From Candidatus Heimdallarchaeum endolithica (GTDB taxonomy: Archaea > Asgardarchaeota > Heimdallarchaeia > Heimdallarchaeales > Heimdallarchaeaceae): a stretch of 64,000 nt of DNA. Below are positions 1-8,664 of the stretch, piece by piece. The stretch covers positions 2,241,555 through 2,305,554 of the forward strand of contig CP084167.1 of assembly GCA_021513715.1 (NCBI GenBank). Reading direction: 5' to 3'. The notes under the pieces are model-generated. The model ran no database searches. It worked only from the letters and a program-made list of their open reading frames with translations, and was not told where the DNA came from. The position numbers were made by a program, and so were the translations under genes. Position 1 is the first letter of the stretch. Every line of letters begins with the position of its first letter.

Positions 1-410
1 CTATTATTATTCTCTTCAACTAAAGAAGAACAAAGCATAGCCAAGGAGCGTAAATTAAAGTAAAGCTCATCGTCATACTTTACTTCTTTCTCTCTCTCAA
101 TTATGCATTCAAAGTCCTTTATTCCATCAGGGAAGAAAAAACGTTCTGTCAACTCGTTTAAAGCAGCAAAAAAAGACTCTTCTATTGTAAGTTTTTCGTT
201 ATTGTAAAAATATTCTACAATGTCAAAATTGTTTGAAAAAACCGATTGAAGAAGTAGATGATAAAAAGATCCAGCATTAAGGGCAAACGTAGATGGAGCA
301 TATTTTTTCAATCCTTTCATCTTCAGTAGAACAGCCGTATATGGTCTTCTTTCGCATTTATCTTCTTCAAGGACATCAGTAACGCAAATTCTAATTGGCC
401 TTGCGAACAT
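1..410 (-). CDS. Partial unknown protein, weakly Cas4/RecB-nuclease-like
   Basis: The gene runs off the left edge, so only about 136 N-terminal residues are visible. Translation begins at an ATG ending at 410, with an in-frame GTG three codons upstream. Residues 5-50 contain a segment with a Cys and a Tyr (KCERRPYTAV) and then GSFYHLLLQ. This loosely recalls the start of PD-(D/E)XK nucleases of the Cas4/RecB type, where a CPRR-like motif precedes a G..H helix. No catalytic D or E..K motif is visible in the part available, so the family call is tentative. It is read in the same direction as the ParA-like operon to its right, separated from it by the repeat-bearing gap. Confidence 0.4.
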   Translation of the reverse strand, partial: MFARPIRICVTDVLEEDKCERRPYTAVLLKMKGLKKYAPSTFALNAGSFYHLLLQSVFSNNFDIVEYFYNNEKLTIEESFFAALNELTERFFFPDGIKDFECIIEREKEVKYDDELYFNLRSLAMLCSSLVEENNN

Positions 411-773
411 GATACTCACGCTAATCTATAATCTCTTAATTAATTTATAAAAAAGGAAAAAGTGGATTATTAAAAAGTAAATAAAAAAATTAATTGAGTA
501 AATAAACAAACATTGGATATGAACAAGTAAAAAAATCTTCTTGTATCACTTGTAGCTAATTATGACTCAAAAATAGGACAAACAACTCATTGTGAGTGTT
601 TAATAGAACTTTGTTTTTAATCTTCCTTTATTTCCCCTTAAATTTCATAGTATGAACTTAACGTGTGTCGATAAAAAGTATAGACAAAAAATCTAAGTGT
701 CGATAAAAAGTATAGACAAAATAACAAAATCAAAAAAGAATAATGTTTTTTTTAACTTCAATAATAATATCAA
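411..773. other. Intergenic stretch with dyad repeats, no gene seen
   Basis: There is no convincing coding sequence. The stretch is A/T-rich and ends with the two repeats annotated at 665-721, which lie just beyond the 3' end of the ParA-like gene. Confidence 0.6.
665..721. repeat. Two direct repeats of a 25-bp imperfect dyad
   Basis: A 25-bp sequence starting GTGTCGATAAAAAG and ending TATAGACAAAA occurs twice without mismatch, at 665-689 and 697-721, a 32-bp period or about three helical turns. Each unit is an imperfect dyad: TGTCGATA and TATAGACA match as inverted arms at 7 of 8 positions around a short A-rich centre. Two identical phased dyads next to a ParA-like ATPase resemble a partition site (parS), iterons or an operator. 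The sequence shows the repeats; the role is inference. Confidence 0.75.
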
Positions 774-1589
774 TTATAATTGAATGGGCGGTTCATTTGG
801 TTCTTTAGTATACGATAAAACATAATTGAAAATGTTACTGTATAACACGTAATCTTTTTCTGGATCTAAAAAAAATTCTTTTCCTGTTACCACATCGTTA
901 AAATAAGTAGTAGAATGTTCTAAAATGATTATTTGATTAACAAAAGATAGATTCAATATATCCATTATTTTTTGTTTTATTTCATTTGGTGTGGATGTGT
1001 TTTTGAAATTATTTATGATGATGTCCAAAGGTTTGATTTTAACATACTCTGGGAAATGGGCTATTCTTTCCGCATTCGCTTTCAGCAAGAACAAGTTGGG
1101 ACTTGCGACTAATATTGGTTTATCAGCTACAAATAGTGCATTTACGCTATAAATATTCAAAGTACTAGGGCAATCTATGATTATAAAGTCGTATTTTATT
1201 TTCATTTCTACAATCAAACCCATCAAAAAATCTAGGAATGTGTCTGCAGTGAGTGTAGTATATCTATTATTTATTTCATTGAGAGTCAAAACAGGTTCTA
1301 CAATAGCAAAATCTATTCCTGTTTTGTGTTCTATTATACATTCATCGAAAGATTCATGTTCTGAAGAGTCTGAAACATTTCTTTTCAACAACCAATCGGT
1401 TAAATATTTTTCCTTTACCACTTTTCGATTCAGCAAATATTGATAGCTAGGATTAAAAATATCCAGTTCAACGACTAGTGTTTTCTTTTTTTCTCGCACA
1501 AACATTTTTCCCATATTGAGTGCGAGCATGGTTTTTCCTGTTCCCCCTTCAAATGAGAAGAGAGTAAGTAATTTACTTTTTCTTGTCAT
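774..1589 (-). CDS. ParA/MinD-family ATPase with altered Walker A
   Basis: This 271-residue protein is a ParA/MinD-type P-loop ATPase. Such enzymes bind DNA or membrane and position plasmids, chromosomes or complexes. The P-loop is at residues 13-20 (FEGGTGKT). A D-rich switch follows near residue 42 (VVELDIFNPS) and a Walker B strand at about 137-141 (FIIIDCPS). The family's signature lysine at the start of the deviant Walker A (KGG) is Glu here. That lysine normally contacts the partner nucleotide in the sandwich dimer, so this change is unusual. The gene is last in a three-gene operon and overlaps the end of the upstream partner by 17 bp. Segregation of an integrated element is plausible but not shown. 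Confidence 0.8.
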   Translation of the reverse strand: MTRKSKLLTLFSFEGGTGKTMLALNMGKMFVREKKKTLVVELDIFNPSYQYLLNRKVVKEKYLTDWLLKRNVSDSSEHESFDECIIEHKTGIDFAIVEPVLTLNEINNRYTTLTADTFLDFLMGLIVEMKIKYDFIIIDCPSTLNIYSVNALFVADKPILVASPNLFLLKANAERIAHFPEYVKIKPLDIIINNFKNTSTPNEIKQKIMDILNLSFVNQIIILEHSTTYFNDVVTGKEFFLDPEKDYVLYSNIFNYVLSYTKEPNEPPIQL

Positions 1590-2709
1590 CTATTTTCACC
1601 AATGAAAAACAAGTTTTGCCATTGACTGCAGTAATCCTTCTTATTATCCCCTTTTCCAATAAATACAATAGAGAATGCGTGATATATTCCTTATCACTGA
1701 TATCATATTCCTTTTCCACATATTCTTCTATCTCATCTCTAGAAATTGTATTATTAGTGTTCAGAGCAAGAATGGACTTGAGCACATAGGAAGAAGAATG
1801 ATCCATTATCTCAAGCATAGTCCTAGTTGAAAAGTAGTTGTCTATCTCTTCCTCTTCTTTTCTTAACCTAGAACTGAAAGAGTCATAAACTATTTTTTCT
1901 ACTTTTTTTTCTAATTCGTATAATTTATCTCTAACAGTATAAATATTCAATTTTGAAGTAAGAAATCGCTCAAACTCTTTGACTATTTTTGATGCTAATA
2001 GGAATTTATACAACCCATGCGTGGTAATAACCATTAAACAAACGTATACAGTAATTGGTTCTTGATTCTTAATTAATAAATAATAATCCACAGGATAGAA
2101 ACTTTCCATTTGCTTAAACAAATTATACTTTTTCATTTTTATGAAAAAACGAGTAGCTGCATGATCATTATACATCTCAGTTTGTATTTTTATTCTCTCC
2201 ATACATCTTCTTGTTTTTTCTGGGGTGAGTAGAGCATATGTATCTTCTATACTTTCTAGTTTCTTCAATTCTTCTTCTTTTTCGTATTCGCTAGCAATTA
2301 AACCTTTATTTTCTCCTATTTTATAAAGAAAAACAACTGACAATTTTTTTCCTAAAAAGTCTGTTAGCTCGTTTGGTTTTTCATTATAAAGGTTATTAGG
2401 AGTATAAAATTCTTCCGTAGTGCTAACAACTTTAACTTTTACTTTGTCTCCAACACTGAACAACTTCCTCAATCGATGAGAAAGATTGAATTCTAGCTTC
2501 CCACCTTTTGTTCGAATGATAGGTAAATCAACTCCTTGTTTGCCTACTGTATCCTTACTCAAATTTTCCAAGTATATATGATACTCCTTTCCTCCTTCAA
2601 TATCGCAGATAATCTCTTGTGGAAAACGAATTTTGAATCTGGTCAATACAGTTGTAGTGAACTCTATAGGTGATTCATGCTGTATTGTTTTATTCTCTGT
2701 TACTGTCAT
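1573..2709 (-). CDS. Unknown partner of the ParA-like ATPase
   Basis: I do not recognise this 378-residue protein. The first ~90 residues are rich in beta-strand-like segments and look like a small beta domain. The middle (about 120-290) is charged and helical. The last ~70 residues have the hydrophobic pattern of a winged helix ending in a beta-hairpin, so DNA binding is possible. It overlaps the downstream ParA-like gene by 17 bp and the upstream small gene by 4 bp, which indicates one transcript. By position it is the best candidate for a ParB-like or adaptor partner. No ParB, SegB or AspA motif is visible, so this is inference from context. Confidence 0.6.
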   Translation of the reverse strand: MTVTENKTIQHESPIEFTTTVLTRFKIRFPQEIICDIEGGKEYHIYLENLSKDTVGKQGVDLPIIRTKGGKLEFNLSHRLRKLFSVGDKVKVKVVSTTEEFYTPNNLYNEKPNELTDFLGKKLSVVFLYKIGENKGLIASEYEKEEELKKLESIEDTYALLTPEKTRRCMERIKIQTEMYNDHAATRFFIKMKKYNLFKQMESFYPVDYYLLIKNQEPITVYVCLMVITTHGLYKFLLASKIVKEFERFLTSKLNIYTVRDKLYELEKKVEKIVYDSFSSRLRKEEEEIDNYFSTRTMLEIMDHSSSYVLKSILALNTNNTISRDEIEEYVEKEYDISDKEYITHSLLYLLEKGIIRRITAVNGKTCFSLVKIDDKKK

Positions 2710-2981
2710 TTCTTCTGCCCTCCATGTGCTGAACGAAAGATGAAAAAAATTCTTTCCAAAAATGTAATATGTAAAATGCTTTTTAAAGAAAGCAAAAAAT
2801 CTCGGACGATATCAGAGAATCGAAAAGTAAAAGTACTCCCAGGACTAAATATGATTCTGTCCTTTATAAATTGTTTAAGAACTGAATTGTAAGTAAATTT
2901 TCCTTCTTCTTTTTTATCAGAAGCGACTAAATATAAATGAATAGATGTTTTTTTTCCTTTTCCTTTTTCTTTTTTTCGCAT
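2706..2981 (-). CDS. Small hypothetical protein, first gene of the ParA operon
   Basis: This 91-residue protein is not recognised. It starts with a Lys-rich run (MRKKEKGKGKKTS), continues with a beta-like segment and ends basic. Its stop overlaps the next gene's start by 4 bp (ATGA arrangement), which supports translation as part of the ParA-like operon. The middle region (about residues 35-65) could form a short helix-turn-helix, but this is weak. It could also be an upstream leader ORF with no independent role. Confidence 0.45.
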   Translation of the reverse strand: MRKKEKGKGKKTSIHLYLVASDKKEEGKFTYNSVLKQFIKDRIIFSPGSTFTFRFSDIVRDFLLSLKSILHITFLERIFFIFRSAHGGQKK

Positions 2982-3147
2982 TTTTTTCTCCTTGCATATT
3001 TTATCACTTCCGTCGCTCTGAGTATATATTATACTAAAGAATAAATACTCATTTAGTTTATTTACAACATATTATTTAAACTTTTGTTTTTATAAATACG
3101 GTAATTGAAAGGTCGAAGATATGTTTTATATATTCTAATGGTGTTAA

Positions 3148-3447
3148 ATGCGTATGAATGGCAAAAAAAACTATTCTCTCGAAGAATTAATCGCTACACT
3201 TGAACAAAAAGGAGCAATACATATACTCATTTATTTAGAGGAAAAGAAAAATGCTAATTTAACAAGTATTATGGAAAATACACCTAAAGTTGGACAAACA
3301 GCTATTTATACTGCTATTCGCAAACTGTTAGATCAGGAACTGATTAATGAAAAGAAAGAACCCCCTTACAATCGCAGATTTTTTTCTCTAACCGATAGAG
3401 GAAAAAAAGTTGTTGAAATATTAAAAAAATTAAAAGAAATCACTTAA
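3148..3447 (+). CDS. Winged-helix transcriptional regulator
   Basis: This is a 99-residue single-domain protein. It has the ordered elements of an archaeal winged helix of the HxlR/PadR/MarR type: a helix ending HILIYLEE, a turn region with the recognition helix TAIYTAIRKLLDQ near residues 55-67, and a wing (RRFFSLTDRGKKVVEIL) near residues 80-95. ATG codons at 3148 and 3154 are both possible starts. It is divergent from the ParA-like operon and shares its intergenic region, so it may regulate that operon. The target is inference. Confidence 0.7.
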   Translation: MRMNGKKNYSLEELIATLEQKGAIHILIYLEEKKNANLTSIMENTPKVGQTAIYTAIRKLLDQELINEKKEPPYNRRFFSLTDRGKKVVEILKKLKEIT

Positions 3448-3849
3448 TTTCCTAACTTTACTTTATACGTCCAATACATGATTTTTACAACTATTATTAT
3501 GTTTAAGTCAAAAGTCCCTTCCTATTCTCTTTATTGCTTAGAATTATTTTAATTATTGTTTTTTTATAATCTTAAACTCATTTTATCTCTTCTTTTTTTC
3601 CTCTAATTCTTTTATTTCTTCGAAAAAATAATGAAGAAAATAAGGTAAAAAGTCTAAATTAAACATATATTCTTTTTATTGATTTTATAGAGTTCCAACA
3701 ATTTTCTTTTCTTTTATTTTCTTTACTTTCAATAGGATATATTTTACTTTTTCTTTATTATTATTTGAAGCACTGACAGTTGTTAAAAACGTGAAAAGGT
3801 ACCCAAGAGGAAATTTTAGATGAATGAAAAGAAGACAAGAAAAATTGAG
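3448..3849. other. Intergenic, low-complexity A/T, nothing assigned
   Basis: About 400 bp of T- and A-rich sequence lies between the winged-helix gene and the trailer of the rRNA transcript. A reading frame entering the rRNA trailer from the right is low-complexity and not credible as a gene. Confidence 0.5.
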
Positions 3850-3859
3850 AAAAAAAAAA
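3850..3859 (-). terminator. U-tract after the 16S processing stem
   Basis: On the minus strand the 16S precursor's 3' stem arm is followed after one base by ten consecutive T residues. A U-tract right after a long stem is the expected place for archaeal transcription termination of the rRNA transcript. Confidence 0.6.
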
Positions 3860-3860
3860 G

Positions 3861-3898
3861 TCCAATGATAACAAGAACTCCAAGCAATGAAAAACAGA
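3861..3898 (-). repeat. 16S rRNA processing stem, 3' (trailer) arm
   Basis: Twenty bases at 3861-3880 are the exact inverse of 5604-5623 on the other side of the 16S gene. Pairing continues through 3898 with two G-U wobbles and a single bulged base, giving about 37 pairs. This is the classic archaeal 16S precursor helix, cut to release pre-16S. Confidence 0.9.
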
Positions 3899-3944
3899 GA
3901 GTAAATAAAGAGAATAAGAGGGAGGAGCCTGAGGCCCCCAAACA

Positions 3945-5421
<1,477 letters not shown>

Positions 5422-5891
5422 TTCTTTTTGACGATTTTTTTTTGTTTTGTTTGTACGGTCTTTATTTCTTACCTTTTTCGCTTTTTAAAACTTGAATTAA
5501 CTTTTTACGCACACTCCAAGTGTCACGCTTTTTCTGTACTTTACTACCAAAATTTTTTTTCTTTTGGCCTAAAATTCTCTAACTCATCTGTTTTTCACGC
5601 TTAGAGTTCTTGTTATCATTGGAGGTGATGCTTTTTTTTGTTTGTTTGCAATTTTTTTGTTTTTGCATCGTTTTTAAATTATTCGTTCGTTGGCTTTTTC
5701 TTTTTTTTTTCTAACGCAACGAACGTTTCTTTGTTATTGCTTACTAATATTATTATTTCTCGACAGCTATTAAAAATTGTTGTTTAGAGTCTTTTTAGAT
5801 TGATAAATAAGTTCTTTTTCCTATCCTCTTACTTTTTATTTTAATATCGAAGTCTTTTTAACTACCTATCTTCATCGTTGTTCGATAATTT
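5422..5891. other. 16S leader and divergent promoter region, no gene
   Basis: This ~470-bp stretch is very T-rich on the plus strand. The right half of the 16S processing stem lies at 5587-5623. The remainder must hold the promoters for the rRNA transcript and the divergent archaeosortase-like gene. I could not single out one TATA box with confidence. Confidence 0.6.
5587..5623 (-). repeat. 16S rRNA processing stem, 5' (leader) arm
   Basis: This is the inverse partner of 3861-3898: the 20 bases at 5604-5623 pair perfectly and 5587-5603 pair with one bulge. Together the arms enclose the whole 16S gene. Confidence 0.9.
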
Positions 5892-6611
5892 ATGGTTAGT
5901 GATTCTGGTTCTTTAGTTTTACGTGATTTAATTCGTCTTGATGGTAGATCCAAGCATATTTATTCTCTTTATTCTTTTCTTGTTGTTATCCTTTTGACCT
6001 TTTTACTGTATATCATTCCTGACTACTATTTTCTTGAGGAAGTTACTTACAGTACTGCTTTTTCTATTTTAAAGTTTTATCGCTTCAATGTTCGTTATGA
6101 TGGTTTATTTGTTGACACTAGTTCTAGTGGTGATAGTTCTTTTCTTGTTTCTCTAATCGACTTTTTTTCTAAATTTGATTTTCATAACGGTCGTTCTCCT
6201 GTTATTAAGGCTCTTACTGTTAACAAGCGTTTTGCCATTGTTCGCGCTTGTACTGCTATGCAAGCCGGTGCTTTACTTATGGCTCTTATTATTGTTACTC
6301 CTGCTCGTCCCTGGGATAAGGTTAAAGCTACTAGTTTTACTATTATGGTCCTCGTTCTTACTAATTTTTTGCGTATCGCTTTAATTGTTGGTATGACTGT
6401 CACCTTGATGGTTAATTATGGTACTACTTATGATGCTGCTTGGATGTGGTCTCATGACGTTTTAGGTAAACCTATCGGTTTTTTTGGTACTATTTTGTTT
6501 GCTTTTATAATTGAAGGTCAGAATGTTCCCATCCTAAACACTGTCTCTTTATGGATTGACAGTTTATTGGACCTCTTTTCCTCTAAAAAAGACTCTAAAA
6601 AAGACGATTAA
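5892..6611 (+). CDS. Archaeosortase/exosortase-family membrane transpeptidase
   Basis: This 239-residue multi-pass membrane protein carries the exosortase/archaeosortase catalytic triad in order: Cys120 (VRACTAMQAG), Arg161 (LTNFLRIALI) and His188 (WMWSHDVLGK), each at the edge of a hydrophobic segment. The family cleaves the C-terminal sorting signals (CTERM domains) of surface proteins and joins them to a lipid or glycan. About five transmembrane segments are seen, and the C-terminus is a charged tail (SSKKDSKKDD). No CTERM-tagged substrate gene lies beside it; the nearest large surface protein (34165-37077) ends in an ordinary membrane anchor. The coding strand is markedly T-rich. The family call is firm; the substrate is unknown. 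Confidence 0.82.
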   Translation: MVSDSGSLVLRDLIRLDGRSKHIYSLYSFLVVILLTFLLYIIPDYYFLEEVTYSTAFSILKFYRFNVRYDGLFVDTSSSGDSSFLVSLIDFFSKFDFHNGRSPVIKALTVNKRFAIVRACTAMQAGALLMALIIVTPARPWDKVKATSFTIMVLVLTNFLRIALIVGMTVTLMVNYGTTYDAAWMWSHDVLGKPIGFFGTILFAFIIEGQNVPILNTVSLWIDSLLDLFSSKKDSKKDD

Positions 6612-6736
6612 ATAATCTCTTCTCTTTTTTTTCTTATTTCTTTCTTCTCCTTTATCTAAAATTCTATCCTGGGTCTCTTCTTCTTATTTCTTTTTCTTTT
6701 TCTTAGAATTCTTCTTGGATTTATTTTATCTAACTC

Positions 6737-7027
6737 TTATCCACCGTGTGAAATTGGAATTATTCTTATAGTTAAATCTCCCTCTATTTTACTTTCTAGT
6801 TTTCCTGTTGTCTTTAGTTCTATTTTGTTATTTAAGATTAAAAATCCTGGTCTTATTTTTTCGTTCTTTACTAAATAATTAAATGCTTCTTCGTTTTCCT
6901 TTAGTGTTTCAATTAGTGCTTGTCCTATCGTTAGACCCTTTTTCACTCTTTTCTCCATTTTCTTTTGACTAATTGGAATTGAAGGGTGAAAAAGAATTTG
7001 TAGAGCGGCGTATTCTTTTATATTCAC
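6737..7027 (-). CDS. Urm1/SAMP-like ubiquitin-like protein
   Basis: This 96-residue protein ends in HGG. Its last third reads RPGFLILNN, then KLESKIEGDLTIRIIPISHGG in two blocks, which fits the last two strands of Urm1/MoaD/SAMP beta-grasp proteins; eukaryotic Urm1 ends LHGG. The terminal diglycine needs no processing and could be activated by an E1-like enzyme, either for sulfur transfer to tRNA or for protein conjugation. No E1-like gene is in the window. It lies 48 bp downstream of the gelsolin-like gene on the same strand and is probably cotranscribed. A MoaD-type sulfur carrier is the main alternative. Confidence 0.72.
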   Translation of the reverse strand: MNIKEYAALQILFHPSIPISQKKMEKRVKKGLTIGQALIETLKENEEAFNYLVKNEKIRPGFLILNNKIELKTTGKLESKIEGDLTIRIIPISHGG

Positions 7028-7075
7028 CCTATCACCCTGTCACTTTATCTACTTCACTTTTAATTTGTTCTTTTT

Positions 7076-8026
7076 TTATCCTATGTCTATCTCAAACATA
7101 CTTAAGATATCTTCAATATCTTGAGCTATTTTTTCGTCTTCCTCGCTTAATTCTGCTCCTTCCTCTGGTTTAAGGAATTCTATTGCTCTTACAATTCCGT
7201 TTTCACATATCATTCTTGGCACATGCGATCTAGAAAAGAATACTCCTTCTGGTGGTTCATCTAATTCTTCGAATGAACCATCATATGATTCTGTATATAC
7301 GTTTGTTCCAATAATTATTAGGTCTCTATAAAATCCCTTTGGGACACCTAAATCTTTTAAAATTTCAAAAGATTTTTTGAGCAAATCATCAGCTTGTTCT
7401 TGCATAGCTCTTTTTGTTGAGATCTCCACTTCCTTGCTTACTTGTTTTGTTTTTGGGATTGGTGGTCCTTGTTCGCCCTCTTCTTCTAGCGAATCAAGTG
7501 CTGATAATATCGATGGAGTAGGTCTGTTCCCTGGTGCTCCCATCTTGGCCATTTTTGCTGGCAATTGTGAAGTAGGCACTTGTCCTGGCCGATCTTTTAT
7601 TCTTGCTACTTCTTCATCACTAATTGATGCAGTTAATTTATGTGGCTCTTCGTCAACTTCATCAAAAACGTTTATTCTGCTTTGTCTTTCCATTAGTTCT
7701 TTTGCTTTTCTCAGGACCTCACTACTTACTAGGTCTTCTTTTCCCATTTTTTGTAACATGGCAACAAATTCTGCTGTTTCTTCTCCTTGGTCGCATGTTT
7801 GGGGTATATATGCAAATCCATATTCTTTTTTCCTTAGATCTGATAGTGCTCTACTTCCAATAAACTTCTTTCTTATTTGACAATTTTGGCCCTTCCATAA
7901 CCACATCCTTTTATCTACTTCGTCTACTATAATAATAACGCTTTCTGGCTTTAATTGTAAATCAGGAAGTTCGGTTAATGAACCATCTTCATTCACTTCT
8001 AATACTTTCATGTATTTCACACTCAA
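7076..8026 (-). CDS. Probable gelsolin-like domain protein
   Basis: The 316-residue protein has an N-terminal domain (about residues 5-95) with the gelsolin/ADF order of motifs: a central strand leading to RMWLWKGQNC, a basic helix (KKFIGSRALSDLRKK), a strand (YGFAYIP) and an acidic step CDQGEETAEF. Gelsolin repeats typically show IyvWvGk, then a long helix, then v.eG.E...F. Residues 100-220 are charged and probably disordered. Residues 215-316 form a second conserved-looking segment ending acidic. Asgard archaea are known to encode gelsolins that act on their actins. The match is by pattern only, so actin binding is inference. It precedes the Urm1-like gene. Confidence 0.5.
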   Translation of the reverse strand: MSVKYMKVLEVNEDGSLTELPDLQLKPESVIIIVDEVDKRMWLWKGQNCQIRKKFIGSRALSDLRKKEYGFAYIPQTCDQGEETAEFVAMLQKMGKEDLVSSEVLRKAKELMERQSRINVFDEVDEEPHKLTASISDEEVARIKDRPGQVPTSQLPAKMAKMGAPGNRPTPSILSALDSLEEEGEQGPPIPKTKQVSKEVEISTKRAMQEQADDLLKKSFEILKDLGVPKGFYRDLIIIGTNVYTESYDGSFEELDEPPEGVFFSRSHVPRMICENGIVRAIEFLKPEEGAELSEEDEKIAQDIEDILSMFEIDIG

Positions 8027-8171
8027 CGAATTATCTCTATATTGTCCATATTTATATTTTATATATATTAATTTTGTTTCTAAAAAATCTCAAAAGTTTA
8101 CTGACTATTATTTACTTGTCGACTTTTTTTATGTCTGTTTTTAAGTTTTTGAGACTTTTATTTATGTACTG

Positions 8172-8408
8172 ATGAACGAAATAATATTATTTACTTCCAA
8201 TGAATGTTTGTATTGTTCAATTGCCAAAAAGAAATTAGAGGAAGTTATCAATGAATATGGGGGCTTATTTGAATTGAAACTCAAAAACATTGAGCAAGAA
8301 AGCTCTGAGACACCAATAACTGTTTTACCTACTGTGATTATTGGGAAAAAGAAATTTGAAGGCGTTTTAGAAAAAGATCAAATCCATACTGCTCTTTTCT
8401 CTTCTTAA
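8172..8408 (+). CDS. Glutaredoxin-like small redox protein
   Basis: This 78-residue thioredoxin-fold protein has a CLYC active site at residues 12-15 after the first strand (IILFTSNE). The cis-proline motif is in VLPTVII near residue 57. It is of glutaredoxin or minimal-thioredoxin size and would reduce disulfides in the cytosol. It is a single gene, divergent from the gelsolin-like gene. Natural partners cannot be read from the context. Confidence 0.8.
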   Translation: MNEIILFTSNECLYCSIAKKKLEEVINEYGGLFELKLKNIEQESSETPITVLPTVIIGKKKFEGVLEKDQIHTALFSS

Positions 8409-8418
8409 AATCTTATTT

Positions 8419-8664
8419 TTATTTCTTGAAGAATCTCTCGTAGTCTATTACTTCTTTTACCGTTTTTCCGACTGATTCATCTAAAATTGAAAGTTCTTTT
8501 AAGTATGCTTCCCATGATAATATTCCATATGCTCTAAGCCAGAGTTCGTATCCTTCTAAAAGTGACTTTTTGGCTTTTTCATGTATTTCGCAGAAAGTAT
8601 CTTTTCCACTTTTTTCTTTTTTACAAATTGGGCAGTATTTCAAACTATTTTCCATTTTTATCAC
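8419..8664 (-). CDS. Small Zn-binding protein, unknown function
   Basis: This 81-residue protein begins with a CPIC pair (about residues 11-14) and then C..H (FCEIHEK), a likely one-zinc site. A helical region with aromatic residues (WLRAYGILSWEAYL) follows. The start overlaps the 3' end of the topoisomerase gene by 20 bp on the same strand, indicating one operon. Similar short zinc proteins are common in archaea. I cannot name the family. Confidence 0.65.
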   Translation of the reverse strand: MIKMENSLKYCPICKKEKSGKDTFCEIHEKAKKSLLEGYELWLRAYGILSWEAYLKELSILDESVGKTVKEVIDYERFFKK

